Below are positions 29,701 through 43,566 of a stretch of 64,000 bases of DNA, one piece after another. Both the position numbers and the translations under genes were made by a program. Position 1 is the stretch's first letter; each line of letters opens with the position of its first letter. This DNA comes from Serinus canaria (lineage: Eukaryota; Chordata; Aves; Passeriformes; Fringillidae), in assembly GCF_022539315.1 (NCBI RefSeq), contig NC_066315.1:120347374-120411373 (forward strand), given 5' to 3'. The notes beneath the pieces are model-generated. The model did not search any database, had not been told where the DNA came from, and saw nothing but the letters and a program-made list of their open reading frames with translations.

Positions 29701-32700
29701 GTTAGTGGTGTAACTCCCACAAGATTCAAAGAACATATGATTTTCTATAAAGAATGCAGAATTAACTTTAAAATTACTATCTATAGTAGCACAAGACCTA
29801 TTTCAAGTTTTACCACAGCATTTCATTTGTTATCTTCAAACAAACTATGTAGCAAAATGATTGAAAATTATTTCATTTTGAACCTCAGGCAGCTTTTTGT
29901 ACTGAAGCAAGCAGTCTTTTATAAAAATACCTCTGGTATTTGCTGGATCCTATTCCTAAACGCAATGTTCATATTTCAGCTATAATAAGTAAAGCATCTC
30001 CAAGGCGTGTGGGGCACCAGGCTTGCAAGTGTCCAGTTTAGTTTCTTGAGTAAAATGAGAGTGGTAGGGTCAGCTAAATCCATCATGGAAAGCTGTGTGT
30101 GGCACAAATAATCCAATGCTGTTTGGAATGATGGGCAGCTGCCTTCTAGTGTGGACGCAAACTGTACTATCACATGCTTGTAATTTCAGCCCTCCCTCGA
30201 AATCACACTTTGTTCAGGTCAAGCTGAGCACACTGGTCACACAAGGCAATGAACACAACAAAGGAGCTGCCTAAGAAACCACCTAGTACTGCTTCCTGAG
30301 ACTTCCACACGCTCCATATGACCCCACCATGCAGCACAGCACACTGAAGCTTACTCTGAATCAAGGTTATGAAAAACATAACCAGTGAGTTCTTAAGTAA
30401 CTGCTGTACTGAGGACATGGGTGCTCTGGGGTGGACAGCTGAGCCAGAGGTGCTGCCCAGCAACTTGAAGCCAATGCTAAGTGTCCAAGCCCAGGACTCA
30501 GGGTAAACTGGAGTTCTCTGACTCATCCTAGCACTGAACATCACACAAGTCACGACTGGCTCCAGGCCACTATGACAGCAAGGGAGAGCAGGGTCCCAAA
30601 GAAAATACATGTTGTGAAGGTGGATTCACTCCCAAACAAAATAGTTATTCTGGGTCTCCACTACCAAGTCAATCCTGCTGCACCTTCCTCTTGCATCCAC
30701 TTCTAATGACTCAAGACTCCTTGGGAGCCACGCAGAACAAAGCAGCCTGCTTGTCAGACAGGATCACAACCAGAGTTTCAGCAGATTCTATTAAAAAAAT
30801 AAAAGCTGAAATTTAGCTCTAGCATCTGTGGACTTGGACACAAACATTAAAAATAAAATTGAGCTGTCTAAAAAGCTGCTCTGAAACAGAAATCACTGCA
30901 GAAGATGCCAGTTAATCCCCCTTCAGTGCTCCACTTAAAAGGAGCACTAGAGTGACTAGAGGCTTGCTAATCACTGCTGTCTGAGCACAGACAGCTAATT
31001 AACAAGGAGGAACTGCTCCATATTATTAGTAGCACGATATTGATTTTACTGTTATCTTGTTCTCCGATCCAGTCTTTTGCCAGCTTCTTTTCATCTGTTG
31101 GGCACTGCCATTTTCCCAGACTGCAAGGTCTCCAGACAGCATAATTTGTTTGTGCAGTGCCTAACACAAAGGAACCATTATGCTTCACCAGATCTCAGGT
31201 GCTCATGTAATGAGAGCCTATTACAATATTGCTTTTATGGTGGTCACAAGTTCTCATGGCATATTATGACAATACATACACTTCACTTAAAACTCCCTCA
31301 AAACTTTAAAGTAATTAAAAGTATTTCGCTTCTGTGATAAGGAGAAAATAGAAGAAGTTGTTTTAATTCTTGAATCTGTTTGTTTTATGACCTGAAAGAT
31401 CAATGAAATGTAAGGAAAGTATCAACAAGGAAATATTTTTCTCTTTTTATTTCTTTCTTACTCTTCCTTCATGCACAATCTTCTAGTTCATATTTCTTAC
31501 CCTTACTGTATTTTTATCATGTCTCTATGTGTCCATGCAAAGTTTGTTTTTCCTCAGAGAGTTGACACTTAAAAGAAAATATCTTTTAAGGGGAAAATTA
31601 GCTAGAAAGTATTTGAAAGGAAAAAAAAAAGAAAAAGGCCTGGCTCTGAACACTCAATTCTGAATGCAGAAAACTGACTTTTCTGAAAGAATATGGAACA
31701 TGAAGGGTTGTTAGTAAACAAACATCATTCCTTCTGCTTCCACTGCTGCCTCATGTTTACTTACAGGACTGATGTATTTTAAAAAACTCAGTGACACTGA
31801 GTATTAAATGGAAAGTTTATGTTCAAGCTCTGAAAATGAATTCCAGAAACAATACAGTTTTATACTGTGCATAAGTATTAATGACAGCAAAGTTAACATA
31901 ATACAGTACAATGAGAACTTAAATAATTTTCATACTAGAAAAGTAGTGCTCTAATGTAAATCCAGTTTATACTGAACTGAAGAGGGATAGCTCCTTTGAA
32001 TGAGACATATGACAGTGATGAAAAAGAAGTTCAAAATCCCTACAGTGAGAATTACATGATATCCTCAAAATGAGTTTCCCCTTGACTCTTGTTGAGCCAA
32101 CACATGTGGCTTTGCAGTATCTTCCAAAAGGCTCTTCCCAACGTACCTCTTCCAGCATTTAAAGCACTTCACATGTATAGAGAATAATCAAGCATTTCTG
32201 GAAAGCGGCTTCTCCCTTTAGACGGGAGGACCCCAAATTAGGCACATAAACCTGACTGCTTTTAGCACAATGCATTAAAGATTAATTTGAATTAATTACT
32301 ACCCATAATGATATTTTTAAGAAGGTACTTTAAAAGTTTTGAAAAGTAAAAGTAATGAGCATACTTTTGACATTTCTCAAATTCTGTTTTTTTTTATATT
32401 TACGCCAAAACATTTTTCCTTAAATACAGCTGGTAAAACTAATACACAATCTAATCTATTAAGCTGCACTGTAATTTTAAAAGAATTTTTATTGATTGCT
32501 AATTTCTAATCTGTTTTGAATATGCAGCTGTGTAGTAGAAGCTAGTAATTATTTCCCTGATACAGCAGCTTTTTATACATCACACAATGTTGCAATCTGC
32601 TATCTTTTGAGAAATGCTGTTGTAATTTTCTAAATACTTCGTACAAATACCTCAAAAACCCAAAAGCTAAGTCAGGAGAGACAATGTAAATTCAGGTTCA

Positions 32701-35331
32701 GAGAAGCACTACTTCTCCCAACTTTTATATTTTTCTGTGTGTACAAAACTGCCACTTTAGACAAAGGAAAATTACACAGATTATTAAAGATGACTTTTAG
32801 ACATAAAAACACATGGGAATATAAAGCAAAACAGTGGTTGGTCTCGTTGAAGACTGTGTGGACATCTGTCACAGGTCAAACTACCAGCCAAGTCTGTCAT
32901 GATCAGCAGGGAGCTATGAAGAGGAGTATGGTCTGTTTCCATTTGGCTGAACAAACATTTTGGGAATAAACAATGCAGGAAGAATAGCATACAACTCCAA
33001 GCTGCACTGAAAAGGGAGGTATCTGGATGAGAGAAAGGATTTCTAGCTCTTTGGTCTGATAGTTTTTGGGGTGAGAAAAGGTCTATCTAGTGAGTTCTTC
33101 AACTAATGGAATGGAAATCTACAGCAAGCACACAGTGCTGGTGACATCTGTCCAGTCTGAAACACAGAAGGCCACTGTGCAGTGAGGTGATGCCATATGG
33201 GCAGAACCACCTTTGTATTTATTACACACTCGAGAAATTATAGGAGGCACTTCTCCTAGACTTTTTTGTGCCGTAGTAATTGTTGGGAAACAGACAAGCC
33301 CACCATCCTCATATTCATCTGAGAAGACACTGCAAGAATGCTACAGTCCAAAGAATTATTATATTATTAATATATCAGCTTGGTAAAAAATTGGTAAAGA
33401 CAGTTTGGTAAGACAGTTCTTTAGTTCACCCGTGCTCGTGGCCTTGATTCTACTGGTAGATACTCAAAACAGCTCTGAAAATTTGCAAGATAGGAAAGGT
33501 CTTGCCATTCTTAGGGGAGTCCAACATGCCCTCAGAAGTAAAGTTAATATTATCTTCATGCATGATGTTGCCCAGCTTGGTGTCAGGTCTCTTGGCTTTT
33601 GAATCAGTGCCAATACAGTTGGTGCAGTGGCTACTAAAAAGAGAGAACACCTGAATCTGCAATCTTGCTGTCTATCCTGGTAGTCCTGGGAGTGTTTCAG
33701 AGAGATTTTTAGCTGAGAAACCAAAAGGAGAGACTGCCCCTGGTCACAGCTGCACTACAACTTCTGCTGCACTTTCAAAAACATATTTTCAAGAAATCAA
33801 CATTGTTTTGGTGAATTGTTGCAAAAGAAGCAATTTGAACTCTGTCCTCCACCTAGAAATCAAAGGGAAGGAAAAGCAAACAAAACACTTCAGAGACACT
33901 TCTTGAAGAGGAAGCGCATACACTGTGCTTTGGAATGTAATGGTCTCAGACGACAGCTTTTCAATTGCTCTATACAGACTCAGAAGGGTGACTCCCCCTT
34001 TCCATACATCCCACCTAGTTTCTTTTAAAACTAGGGCTTATTATGTACTGACAGAACATAAATGGGATCCAGTACTTTCTTAAAGTTAGTATTACTGATC
34101 TGCCTTACTAATACGGTATGCTGTCATATAATGCCTTACATATATTTATAGAAGTAACCAAATATATGTTACCCTTTAGTTACTTACATGACCAGTTCTC
34201 AGAAAAGTCCTTTAATGGTATGCTACATTCTTCATCTTAGTGTCTCATCTACTTCTTCCTATGAGCATTTTACATATTCAAGCTCTCCCACTTCAGCAGT
34301 TTTTTTGTATTTTCTGTACTTCTTATGAGTGTCAGGAAAAGGGTAATCACTGGGGACACACTAGTGACCACACTAAATTAGGAATCAGTTGTTCAGCTCA
34401 AAGAGTAATGTGACATCCTCTTTCTAAAATAGCATTAGATTTTCTTTCATGCACATTCTGGACTCTTTTTTTCATTCAAAGCATATTTCAAGAAAAGCCT
34501 GCCTGAAGAAACAAACCAAAGCCATCAACAGAGAAACCGCCACAGAAACTTATTGGAAGGCGGTAAAAATGAAATAGCTTTTTAAAGAGCTCTCAAACGT
34601 AAGAATAAAACCAATTAAAATTGTCTGTACTGATTTAATTTGTAACAATTCCATTTCAAGAAATTTTGCTTGGTTGTTGGTTAGCAGTTGAAAGTGAAAA
34701 TGACACTTTCCTCCACTACCAATACCCATACACTTCTCCCATCTCAAACATTTGGCAGAGGCACAGCGAGAAGCTGACCACCACTATTTCATGTGGTGGT
34801 CGTATGATCAGATGAGTTGAGGAGAAGCATGCTCTAAAATGGATGAGTCCTCATAAAGAATTCTTTTGGCAGATATTGCCCTGTCAACCAAATCAACAGC
34901 CTCTAAGCCCAACATCCTTGACCATTATTCTTAGGCTGCTCCTACCACAGTTTCACAGAAAAAGAGATGCATCTGAAGATGCCTATTGTCAAATGGGCCA
35001 CTTCAGTGAGTTTCAGATGGTACCAAAAAAATCAGCAATACAATAAGCATAACTGGAGCATAGTTATGGGAAAAAATTAAAACTTTACCTCATATTCCCC
35101 AAATAATTCACTACATTCCTCACTTGAGAGAAAGCAGAAATATATCAAGAATGGAAATGTACTTTTACAGTATATTATGGAACAAACACAAACTCTTTAC
35201 TCAAACGAGCTGAAGTTCTAAGTTTCATATGCCTAATGCCACTAAAGTCAACAGAGCTACACACACGAAACTGAATGGTGAGCAAATGCTCACTACCACA
35301 AAGGTTTACAACCTTCCATTTGATAACTTAC

Positions 35332-36088
35332 CTTGAGGTTGCAATTTCCACTTTGGTTCTTGCCATGGCAGCTGCTCGCTGTGCACCTTCTATTGCTCTA
35401 TCCACCTTTTCTCTAGTTTTTGTGTTTCGTATTGGTATAAGTTGCTTTCTTATTCCACGGACCAAAATGTTATTTTTGTACTTTCCCTCTTCTTTGGTGC
35501 CATCTGGAAACATGGTACATCCATATCCATGCCTCCTGTTATTCAGCCATTCTCCTTCGTATTTCATACCATTTGATCGCTCGCTGATACCAAAACCGCT
35601 GCGCTTGTCGTTCTTCCATTCACCCATGTAGGCTTCTGTAGTGGTAGCATCAACATGGTCTTCCAGAGGGCTATAATCACAGTCACCATCTCCAAAACTA
35701 ATCGTAGAGTTGGCGTCACTAGAACTAATCCTGCTCATAGCAGCATCGCTCCTTACAGAGCTCCGTTTGCTAGATATCGACGACCTAGACTCCGATTTTC
35801 TCAGTTTTATACTACCAAGAAGGGATCCTCTTCTGAATAAGCCTCCTTTTTTCTTAATGCCCATGGCTTCTGGATCACTGTGAAAATTGAGCACAAATCC
35901 TCCTCTTGTTCCAGCGGGACTGTCTGAAGTGACGTCATGCAGAACAGTGCCATTGCTCTGCTCACTTCGAAGTGACGCCAGAGATGTTCGGAGAGGTGAA
36001 CGGATCACAGTGGCCATGCCGTAGGGTACACTCTGACGTACACCATATCCATGTCTCATCCCTCCTGTCCACTGCCCCTGGTAGGTAC
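35332..36088 (-). CDS. JPH1: JPH1 coding exon 2 (MORN VI-VIII, joining region, start of helical region)
   Basis: This exon continues JPH1 from codon 127 to two bases of codon 379. In order it holds the rest of MORN VI (TYQGQW then GMRHGYGV, about 128-143), a long joining region (about 150-279), MORN VII and VIII (YMGEW at 280, YEGEW at 303), and a basic helical stretch ([20 protein letters not shown], about 352-371). The joining region carries a very basic, serine-rich part ([15 protein letters not shown] near 205-219, then [13 protein letters not shown] near 229-241). This is a plausible phosphorylation target, judged only from composition. MORN motifs bind plasma-membrane phospholipids in this family. 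The acceptor is TTTCAAAG before 36088 and the donor is GTAAGT from 35331, a consensus site. The frame is open throughout, and the human protein is about 661 residues, so roughly 57% is visible. The helical region's remainder and the C-terminal membrane anchor are off the left edge. Confidence 0.97.
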
Positions 36089-38723
36089 CTTTGAAAGTAA
36101 TAGGAAGTTAAATTTAGGAAGCTATAGAAGATCTAGCCCTCTCCAACCAATATGCCACAGGCAACATCACATTGTCAGCTCTGATTTTGGTAAGAAGAGA
36201 TGCACCCGACACAGACAGATAAACTACTTTTGTTACTTGTTTTTTTATAAATTATTTTAAAGCAAATCCTTCCCTTTCACAGCTGATTTATTTTGGCAGC
36301 TAAGAAACAGTAACAATAAAAATAAGCATTTTTTTAAATGGAACTGTTCAGGGGAAAAAAATGGAGAGAAATTTCTAAAGTAGGACTCCCTCAACATTTT
36401 TTTAAGGTGAACTGATAGTAAGGTGGCCAGCAGAAACAGAGACACATTATATGTAGTCAGCTGAGAAGGGAGAGAGCAGGACACTTACAGCGCTTGTGCC
36501 CAGCTGCCCACAGAAAGAGCAAGTAAGAAGTAACCATTCTGTTATTGTGGGTTTAAGGTGACTACACACCCCTCCTTGTCAGGAGCTATTTGACAGAGCG
36601 TCTGCAGATGGGCTTTTGGACCCACTGTTATAAACCTCCACTGTAACATTAAATCTTTTAAAATTTTTATGTGGATCTGAATGAAAGAGAAAAACCTTAG
36701 GACCCCTTTCTCTTTATGAACTCTTCATACCAACACTTTCTGGTATCCCCAGCACATAATATGCACTGCATTCTGCCTTATGTTCTGACAGAGGGATCAA
36801 AAGCATGAATTCTTTAGCCCTTTTTTTGCCTGTCATTTGTTCTGCAGAATGCAGTAAGAAAGGCAAGGCAGTAACACAATATTGCACAACATTCCAGCAA
36901 ATATTTAATCTTAACTACTCTAGTAAAAAGTTTTAAACAGCAATGTAAGGAGGAAAGATGGTATACGATATGAAAAGTCATGGATGGCCATGCAAAGCTG
37001 CACTGGAGCCACTTTTATCAGATTACTACAGCAATTTTTCTTCTTGTATTCTTAAAAGACATTTTCATTTTGACAATTGCAGTGTCTGCTCTCTGAAGGC
37101 CATTTCTATCATAGGCTCCAAAGGAAGGTTGCATGGATACCATAACTAGCAAGGAGAAGACAACTTATTTTGTGATGTAATTTCACTCTAATTCCCATTA
37201 AACTACTTTAAGCTCCTCAAAATGGAGTCGCTCACCCACTTAGTGCTGGATTTTTTTTTTAAAGCTACTTTGAATATTTTTACAGAGGGATGAATAAGCA
37301 ATCTTTAATTTTGATCTACTTCAATTGGAGCACCTATTAACTATTCAGAGAACTAAATAGCAAATGTCAAATTCAGTGACTGATAAAATTTTTGTAAAGT
37401 ACCTGCAGTTAAAGATGTAGATCCAAGATTCATTTGCTTTGAGATTCAATCTCTTCCATATACACATACTGGTTTGGTTGTGTACGTGTCTACCATCTAT
37501 CAAGTACTGCCTTACCCTTTACCTCTTCTGCTGATGTGTATTTCAGTGTTAACACACAATTAAATTTGCTAAGTCTGTTTTCACATTATATAATACTAGA
37601 TAGGTTCCAAAACATAACTATTTCGTGTTGGTAGAAAATTGTACCAAGTGGAAGGTTTTTAACAGATGGCTGCTGACACAAACAAATAACTTTCTTAGTT
37701 TCTTTCTCATTCTCTGTATCCTGGATACCTACTACTGCACTGGTTGTAAGGGTGCTGAATCTAGGAACATGATTATTTTAAAAAACTCAGCATATGGGGA
37801 AGAACAAATAGAAACATGAGCACAAAGCACTGGTATGACATGTTCTGTAAATACTGCAAATATACAGCCAATATCTATTTTTTTTTTGTTTTATTAAACA
37901 GAATATTCCTGGAAATACACTAATATTTTATGAGCACAAATTACTTCATTTTGTCCCTAATTATTTCTGGGATCTGTAATGATATGCTGGAACTAAGAAT
38001 CTGGCTACATACACTTATTGCTACATATTATAACCTCTTTATTGTTCTGCACTAGTTATTTTAATTTTGAAATAATAAATCTAAGTCTAATTTTGATCAT
38101 ACCACAATACTACATTAGAGCAGCATTTCATAATTATGGCTCTCCGTGCTGCATACAACATCAGACTTTAATCACAATCAACTATTTCAGTACTGAATTT
38201 TAAAGAAGAATAAAAGGTCAGCCTCTTTTTCTTACTAATATCTTAATTAATAAACATGTGCTTAATGGAAAGCACAAAAATACTTAATTTAGGATTTGTA
38301 CTTTTCACTACTCTAGAAGGAAGGGAAGTGTTTGCTGCTGCCCTTAAGGGCATTAAAACAAGAACAATTAATGCGCTGCTATCCACTAGTCCAATTTTCT
38401 CTTCTACTGGGGAAATAAAATCAATGCCAGCTTCTTCTAAAGAGAAAATAGTAAAAAAGAAAATGGAAGATTGGTACTAATTTTGTCTTTAATAAGTATG
38501 AGATATTTAGGCTAAATTTTATACAGTGTAGCAGGTAACTCTTATCATTTCTATCATTACAGATGTCTCAGTGGAAATGCTTCTGATACTAATGCTAAAA
38601 AGTCAACTCATTTTCCTTGGTTTTTCAACTCACATTTTAACAGAAAAGTAGCTTAATGAAATACGGAGAACAGTGTCCAGAATGTAGGATGTAGGTACAA
38701 GAACCTTGTACAGTAATTTGACT

Positions 38724-38727
<4 letters not shown>

Positions 38728-38773
<46 letters not shown>
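38728..38773 (+). repeat. (TA)23 dinucleotide microsatellite
   Basis: This is 46 bp of uninterrupted alternating TA in JPH1 intron 1. It is self-complementary and can extrude as a cruciform. Confidence 0.97.
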
Positions 38774-38774
<1 letters not shown>

Positions 38775-40091
38775 TGTCTGTATATCAGACTTTAACTGCA
38801 TCACCTTATTCAATAAATTTTAGAAATCTTTAAACGAGCAAGACATGTCAATACTGCAATATAACTAAATACAATGTATGATATAAGACATGATGAAAAA
38901 GTATTTCCCATATATGAAGATGAAAATATATGCAGTATTTACCTATCTCTCTAGACAGATAAATAGGAACAATATATCAACAAACACACCACATTCTGTT
39001 TCACCTTATAAGATAGTTGACTATTCAAAGCAGTTCCTCTAAAGGTCAATTATTAAACTTTTATTAACACTGTAATTACCAACATAATTTAAAACTGTAT
39101 TTGACCATAAAATAGTAACATGGTTTTACAGTAATTTTTCAAAAGCTAGGCTTGCTATCCTTTGTAACTGAAGAAACATTTAGCCACAACTGCTGACCAT
39201 CCATCTGGTGTTTAATTGGTTCTCTTGAAAAGGTGCTCATATTTTGAGTCAGAGAGCTATTAAAAAGTGTATTTTTTTCCTTTTCTTTTTGTTGGCAAGT
39301 TGTTCAAAGATATAATTTCATAATCTGTTTCCTTAGTTACATTGTGCCATCCCTTCTAAAACACCTTTGGTGCATCTTATAGCTGTGAATGTCATTGCTC
39401 ACTTGCAGCTAAAATTTAAAGCTACATTGTGAAAAAAACCTAAGAATTTAATTAATCTACTTGCTCTTATCCTTTACTTAGGTATTCTGAAGTTTAAAAA
39501 AATTATTGCTACATTAAGATTTTTGCATGCTTTTCTGACTCAAATGTTAAATTAGCAGAGACCTAGAAAGAAAACCTCTCAGAAATCAATGAGCATATGT
39601 GACCTCTGCTTCAGGGTGCTCTTTCCCCTGATCTCCCTTTGTGGAATGACAACATGCAATTGGTTTTTGCTGTTGTTGGAACGACCATAAATAACGAATT
39701 TAGACATACTGAAGTTTCAAATTAGGCCACAGTCACTCCTCTGGTAGGTTTAGCATCTTCACACAGATTAACAAAACCTAGGGAGCTTAAAGGAGGCACA
39801 AAAATCCAGATTGCTGCAGGGATCAGATAGATGGGCCACTTGAAAGCCCAATGTAATCACATGCAGTGAATGAAGTATCATGGCTTATAATTCACAGTGT
39901 TTTCCTCTGAGATTTGACTGAGTGACAATTTTAAGCATCTAAACACAGCATGACATATATTACTCATGTCATGAAAAGTGTTGTGTGCAAAAACTGAGGA
40001 ACACTGTCAATGTTTATTTTCCTTTTCCCTCCTTCAATGACATCTCATAATACCACCAACACACTTTAAAGCAATGTACTGGGGACATACT

Positions 40092-40110
40092 AAAAAAAAA
40101 CCAACAACAA

Positions 40111-40151
<41 letters not shown>

Positions 40152-40232
40152 AAAACAAAACAAAAAAACAAAACAAACAAACAAACAAAAAAAAAACAAA
40201 AAAAAAACCCCAAAAAAACAAAAAACCAAAAA
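40092..40232 (+). repeat. A-rich simple repeat with a 39-nt A run
   Basis: A run of A with CAACAACAACA leads into a 39-base A run (40112-40150), followed by CAAAA and CAAA units and A runs split by CCCC and CC. It lies in JPH1 intron 1. Confidence 0.95.
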
Positions 40233-40920
40233 GCTAGCAGCAAAGAGATCTGCATTATAGTGAGCTTGAAAATAAACTGGCAGTTGGCATAGTCTAATGA
40301 GTTATTTCTCTACACTGGTGTTCATGAAGAGAGAGCTTTCCTGCAACTGTTTTAAATTATGTTAAATATACATGTGTAAATCTGGTTTCCTTATAAACCC
40401 ATTTCAGATGTTGTTCTGGTGTGCAAATACCTCTATTGTTCCCAGAGCATGAAAACAAAAGCACATCTGCAAACATCTATGACGTACTGCTCTGCTTCAT
40501 TCATGAGTACTTTCATTAAAATCAATGGGCTTCACACCCTCTGTTCGTATGAGCTGCAACATGCAAAAGACTGGAGTCATGACAACAGATTTCAGCTCAC
40601 AGTGTGAACTGCATCCTTCATATGCTGTTCCAAGTCTAAATATTGAGAGAATTTATCTCCAATAACAATACTATATAAAGATTTTTTTAAACAGCCAGGA
40701 GAAGCCTAAAGAAAAAAGGATAAAAACAACTTTATTTTGAGAAAATATTTTTTAGAAGATTTACTGGAATGGCAATTTACTTTTCCAGAAGGGAAGGGAG
40801 GGTAAAAAAGAAAGCCACTGGCTGTATTTAGCCAAAACAAATATAATAAAAATTGAAAACTGCATTGTGCAATGAAACAGAAATTGAAATTCTGATTTCT
40901 TCCACACTTGGATTTTGGTG

Positions 40921-40983
40921 GGTGGTTTTTTTTTTTTTTTTGTTTGGTTGTGTTTTTTTTTGTTGTTGTTGGTTGTTTTTTGT

Positions 40984-41027
<44 letters not shown>

Positions 41028-41041
41028 TTTTAGGGTTTTTT
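40921..41041 (+). repeat. T-rich simple repeat with a 41-nt T run
   Basis: T runs are broken by GTTTGG, GTTGTTGTTGG and GTGG, followed by a 41-base T run (40986-41026). Its composition is roughly the complement of the A-rich tract about 690 bp to the left. Confidence 0.95.
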
Positions 41042-41979
41042 ATTAATCCACAAACATAGCTGCCTTTGAATATCAGAACTTTCCACATCAGGAAATAATT
41101 TTTGGACAGCTACAAATATCTCTAGACAAGGGGACAGAAAGGTACAAAACCCACTGCACACTTCCTTGTCTGAAGGAACTGAATCTTAGTACCTTGCTAC
41201 ATTTTCTGCTTCAGAAAAGAAAAAATAAAAGCCCAAGTGCAAATATCTAATTTTCTGCTTAATACAAAAATACCCATTCTCCTGAAAGTTTCACCAGACA
41301 TGATGTGACAAAAATTCCTTGAAGAAACCAGCAAAAGCATCGGTTGAGAGCTGATACATGGGTTAGTCCTTTAGTCACACCACGTGAACAGCACCTCTGA
41401 TTTCGGTAAATTCTATTACCTGCCTGTTAACTGAACACGTTTCTGAACGCTGATGCAAGCGGCATTTCTGAAAAAAAACACTCCCAGCAACTCTCTAGTC
41501 GTAAAACTGAGACTCGTTTTTCCTCCTGTTACAACAGACCAAACCCGCTCCCTCGCCCCTAGCTGAGGAACAACTCTGCAGAAGTTGCACGTGGCACTTC
41601 CAGCGAGGCCAGTGACATTACAGCAGCAAAGGCTGAATTACAGAGTACCAAGCTTATTTATCGTGCAGAGAGTGAAGTGACGGAGGTACAAGCACTGCAA
41701 GTGAGCACTCCAGTAAGCTCCAGCCCTCGTTAACCTCGCTGAACCCTGACTTGACCGCTCCCGACTTCAGCGGAGGGCGGATCGCAGCGGCCGCTCCGCA
41801 CGCCCACCTCGGGCTCAGCCGCGGGACACTGGCTTCGTCGTGGGGAAGGGTGTGAGAGGCAGGTCTGTGTGAGTGCACTCCACAGCTCCTGCTCTGAGCA
41901 GGATGCTTGAAACAACGCCGTATTTTGGTAAAAACAGGAGTTATTATATGAGGGTGGACCCAAGTTTCATTGATTTTAC

Positions 41980-43566
<1,587 letters not shown>

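Larger units (their letters stand above)
1..35331 (-). other. JPH1: JPH1 intron 2 (5' part, by position)
   Basis: AT-rich sequence begins with the consensus donor GTAAGT of exon 2 at 35331 and runs to the left edge. I looked on the minus strand for the next JPH1 exons, including the expected SPDFYQPG-type coding and the long proline/serine-rich exon, and recognised none. Apart from the CR1 pieces, microsatellite and duplication listed separately, 1-35331 shows no supported gene. Mildly GC-richer patches without an assignable identity occur near 11.3-12.1 kb, 19.9-20.3 kb and 30.2-30.6 kb. A small exon of under 100 bp could have escaped a by-eye scan. Confidence 0.75.

Noticed and set aside
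35275..35631. 118-codon plus-strand frame
   Set aside because: It is antisense to JPH1 exon 2 and is explained by the constrained coding strand.
40034..40292. Poly-Phe and poly-Lys frames
   Set aside because: They are translation of homopolymer tracts only.
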